This document shows positions 5,326-5,471 of a DNA stretch of 5,471 nucleotides, piece by piece. Made by a program: the position numbers and the translations under genes. Numbering within the stretch: the first letter of the stretch is position 1; every line of letters begins with the position of its first letter. This stretch comes from Oscillospiraceae bacterium (GTDB lineage: Bacteria; Bacillota; Clostridia; Clostridiales; Clostridiaceae): positions 1 through 5,471 of the forward strand of contig WQUF01000186.1 in the NCBI GenBank assembly GCA_009785875.1, in the 5' to 3' direction. A model generated the notes under the pieces. It was not told the origin of the DNA, did no database searches, and saw only the letters and a list, made by a program, of their open reading frames with translations.

Positions 5326-5423
5326 TTATGAAAAACTTTAATTAAGTTAGAGAGAATCGTTTATAGAACCTTGTCAATATTATAATCAAATTCACGTGAT
5401 ACTTTAACGAGAATTGAAAAAAA

Positions 5424-5445
5424 TAGAAGTAATATAGAAGTAATA
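5424..5445 (+). repeat. Tandem 11-bp repeat (two units)
   Basis: TAGAAGTAATA occurs twice head to tail at 5424-5434 and 5435-5445, directly before the ribosome binding site of the next gene. It may be slippage in the leader; no function is inferred. Confidence 0.7.
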
Positions 5446-5448
5446 ATG

Positions 5449-5471
5449 AAGGAGTGTGATTCAATTATGAA
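5449..5471 (+). CDS. Ribosome binding site and first codon of a gene leaving the window
   Basis: AAGGAG (5449-5454) is followed after 12 bases by ATG 5467, and the window ends two bases later. The nearby GTG at 5457 closes after four codons (TGA). The ATG is therefore the likely start of a gene on the same strand, 141 bases after the anti-sigma-like gene. Nothing can be said of its product. Confidence 0.45.

Noticed and set aside
5334..5348. AACTTTAATTAAGTT as a terminator after the anti-sigma-like gene
   Set aside because: It is a short AT-only near-palindrome with no T-run after it.

Overview
The window is AT-rich, uses AGGAG-type ribosome binding sites, and carries a zinc-finger anti-sigma-like gene and a ParB-like gene. 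This suggests a low-GC Gram-positive bacterium, probably of the Clostridia; no marker gene names the species. The region looks accessory and decaying: three genes appear intact (a small membrane protein, a VOC-fold protein and an anti-sigma-like protein), one is cut by the window start, two are damaged, and the spaces hold gene fragments and duplicated sequence.

Layout. 1-951: a ParB/Spo0J-like protein whose frame is open from base 1. 952-1236: AT-rich intergenic DNA. 1237-2021: a YhcG/DUF1016-family PD-(D/E)XK nuclease gene wrecked by two internal deletions. The first shifts the frame and the second removes the catalytic core. 2026-3253: a mosaic containing two copies (2081-2214 and 3058-3191) of a 134-bp repeat. 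Each repeat carries a piece of the YhcG-like gene plus three inverted repeats, the last of which includes a Shine-Dalgarno sequence. Between the copies lie a small membrane protein gene with internal LLVSQ repeats (2214-2534), the tail of a second related membrane protein, a PhnB-like VOC protein (2588-2956) and a 15-codon ORF. A short T-rich motif ending in GTTAA recurs at three segment boundaries. 3371-4597: an extracytoplasmic, DUF3298/RsiV-like gene that has lost its start and signal peptide. 4762-5325: a zf-HC2 anti-sigma-factor-like membrane protein. 5467: the start codon of a further gene that leaves the window.

How it fits together. The most striking feature is the 134-bp repeat. In copy A it fills the space between a predicted promoter (TTGAAT, 17 bases, TATGAT, with a 10-bp palindrome in the spacer) and the start codon of the membrane protein. 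It would therefore be that gene's whole 5' leader. Copy B carries the same leader, but the ATG position reads ACA and no long gene follows. The right side of the window looks like a former envelope-stress sensing locus (sensor-like protein plus anti-sigma-like protein) with no sigma factor gene in view. All family assignments come from reading the translated sequence by eye; no database search was possible.
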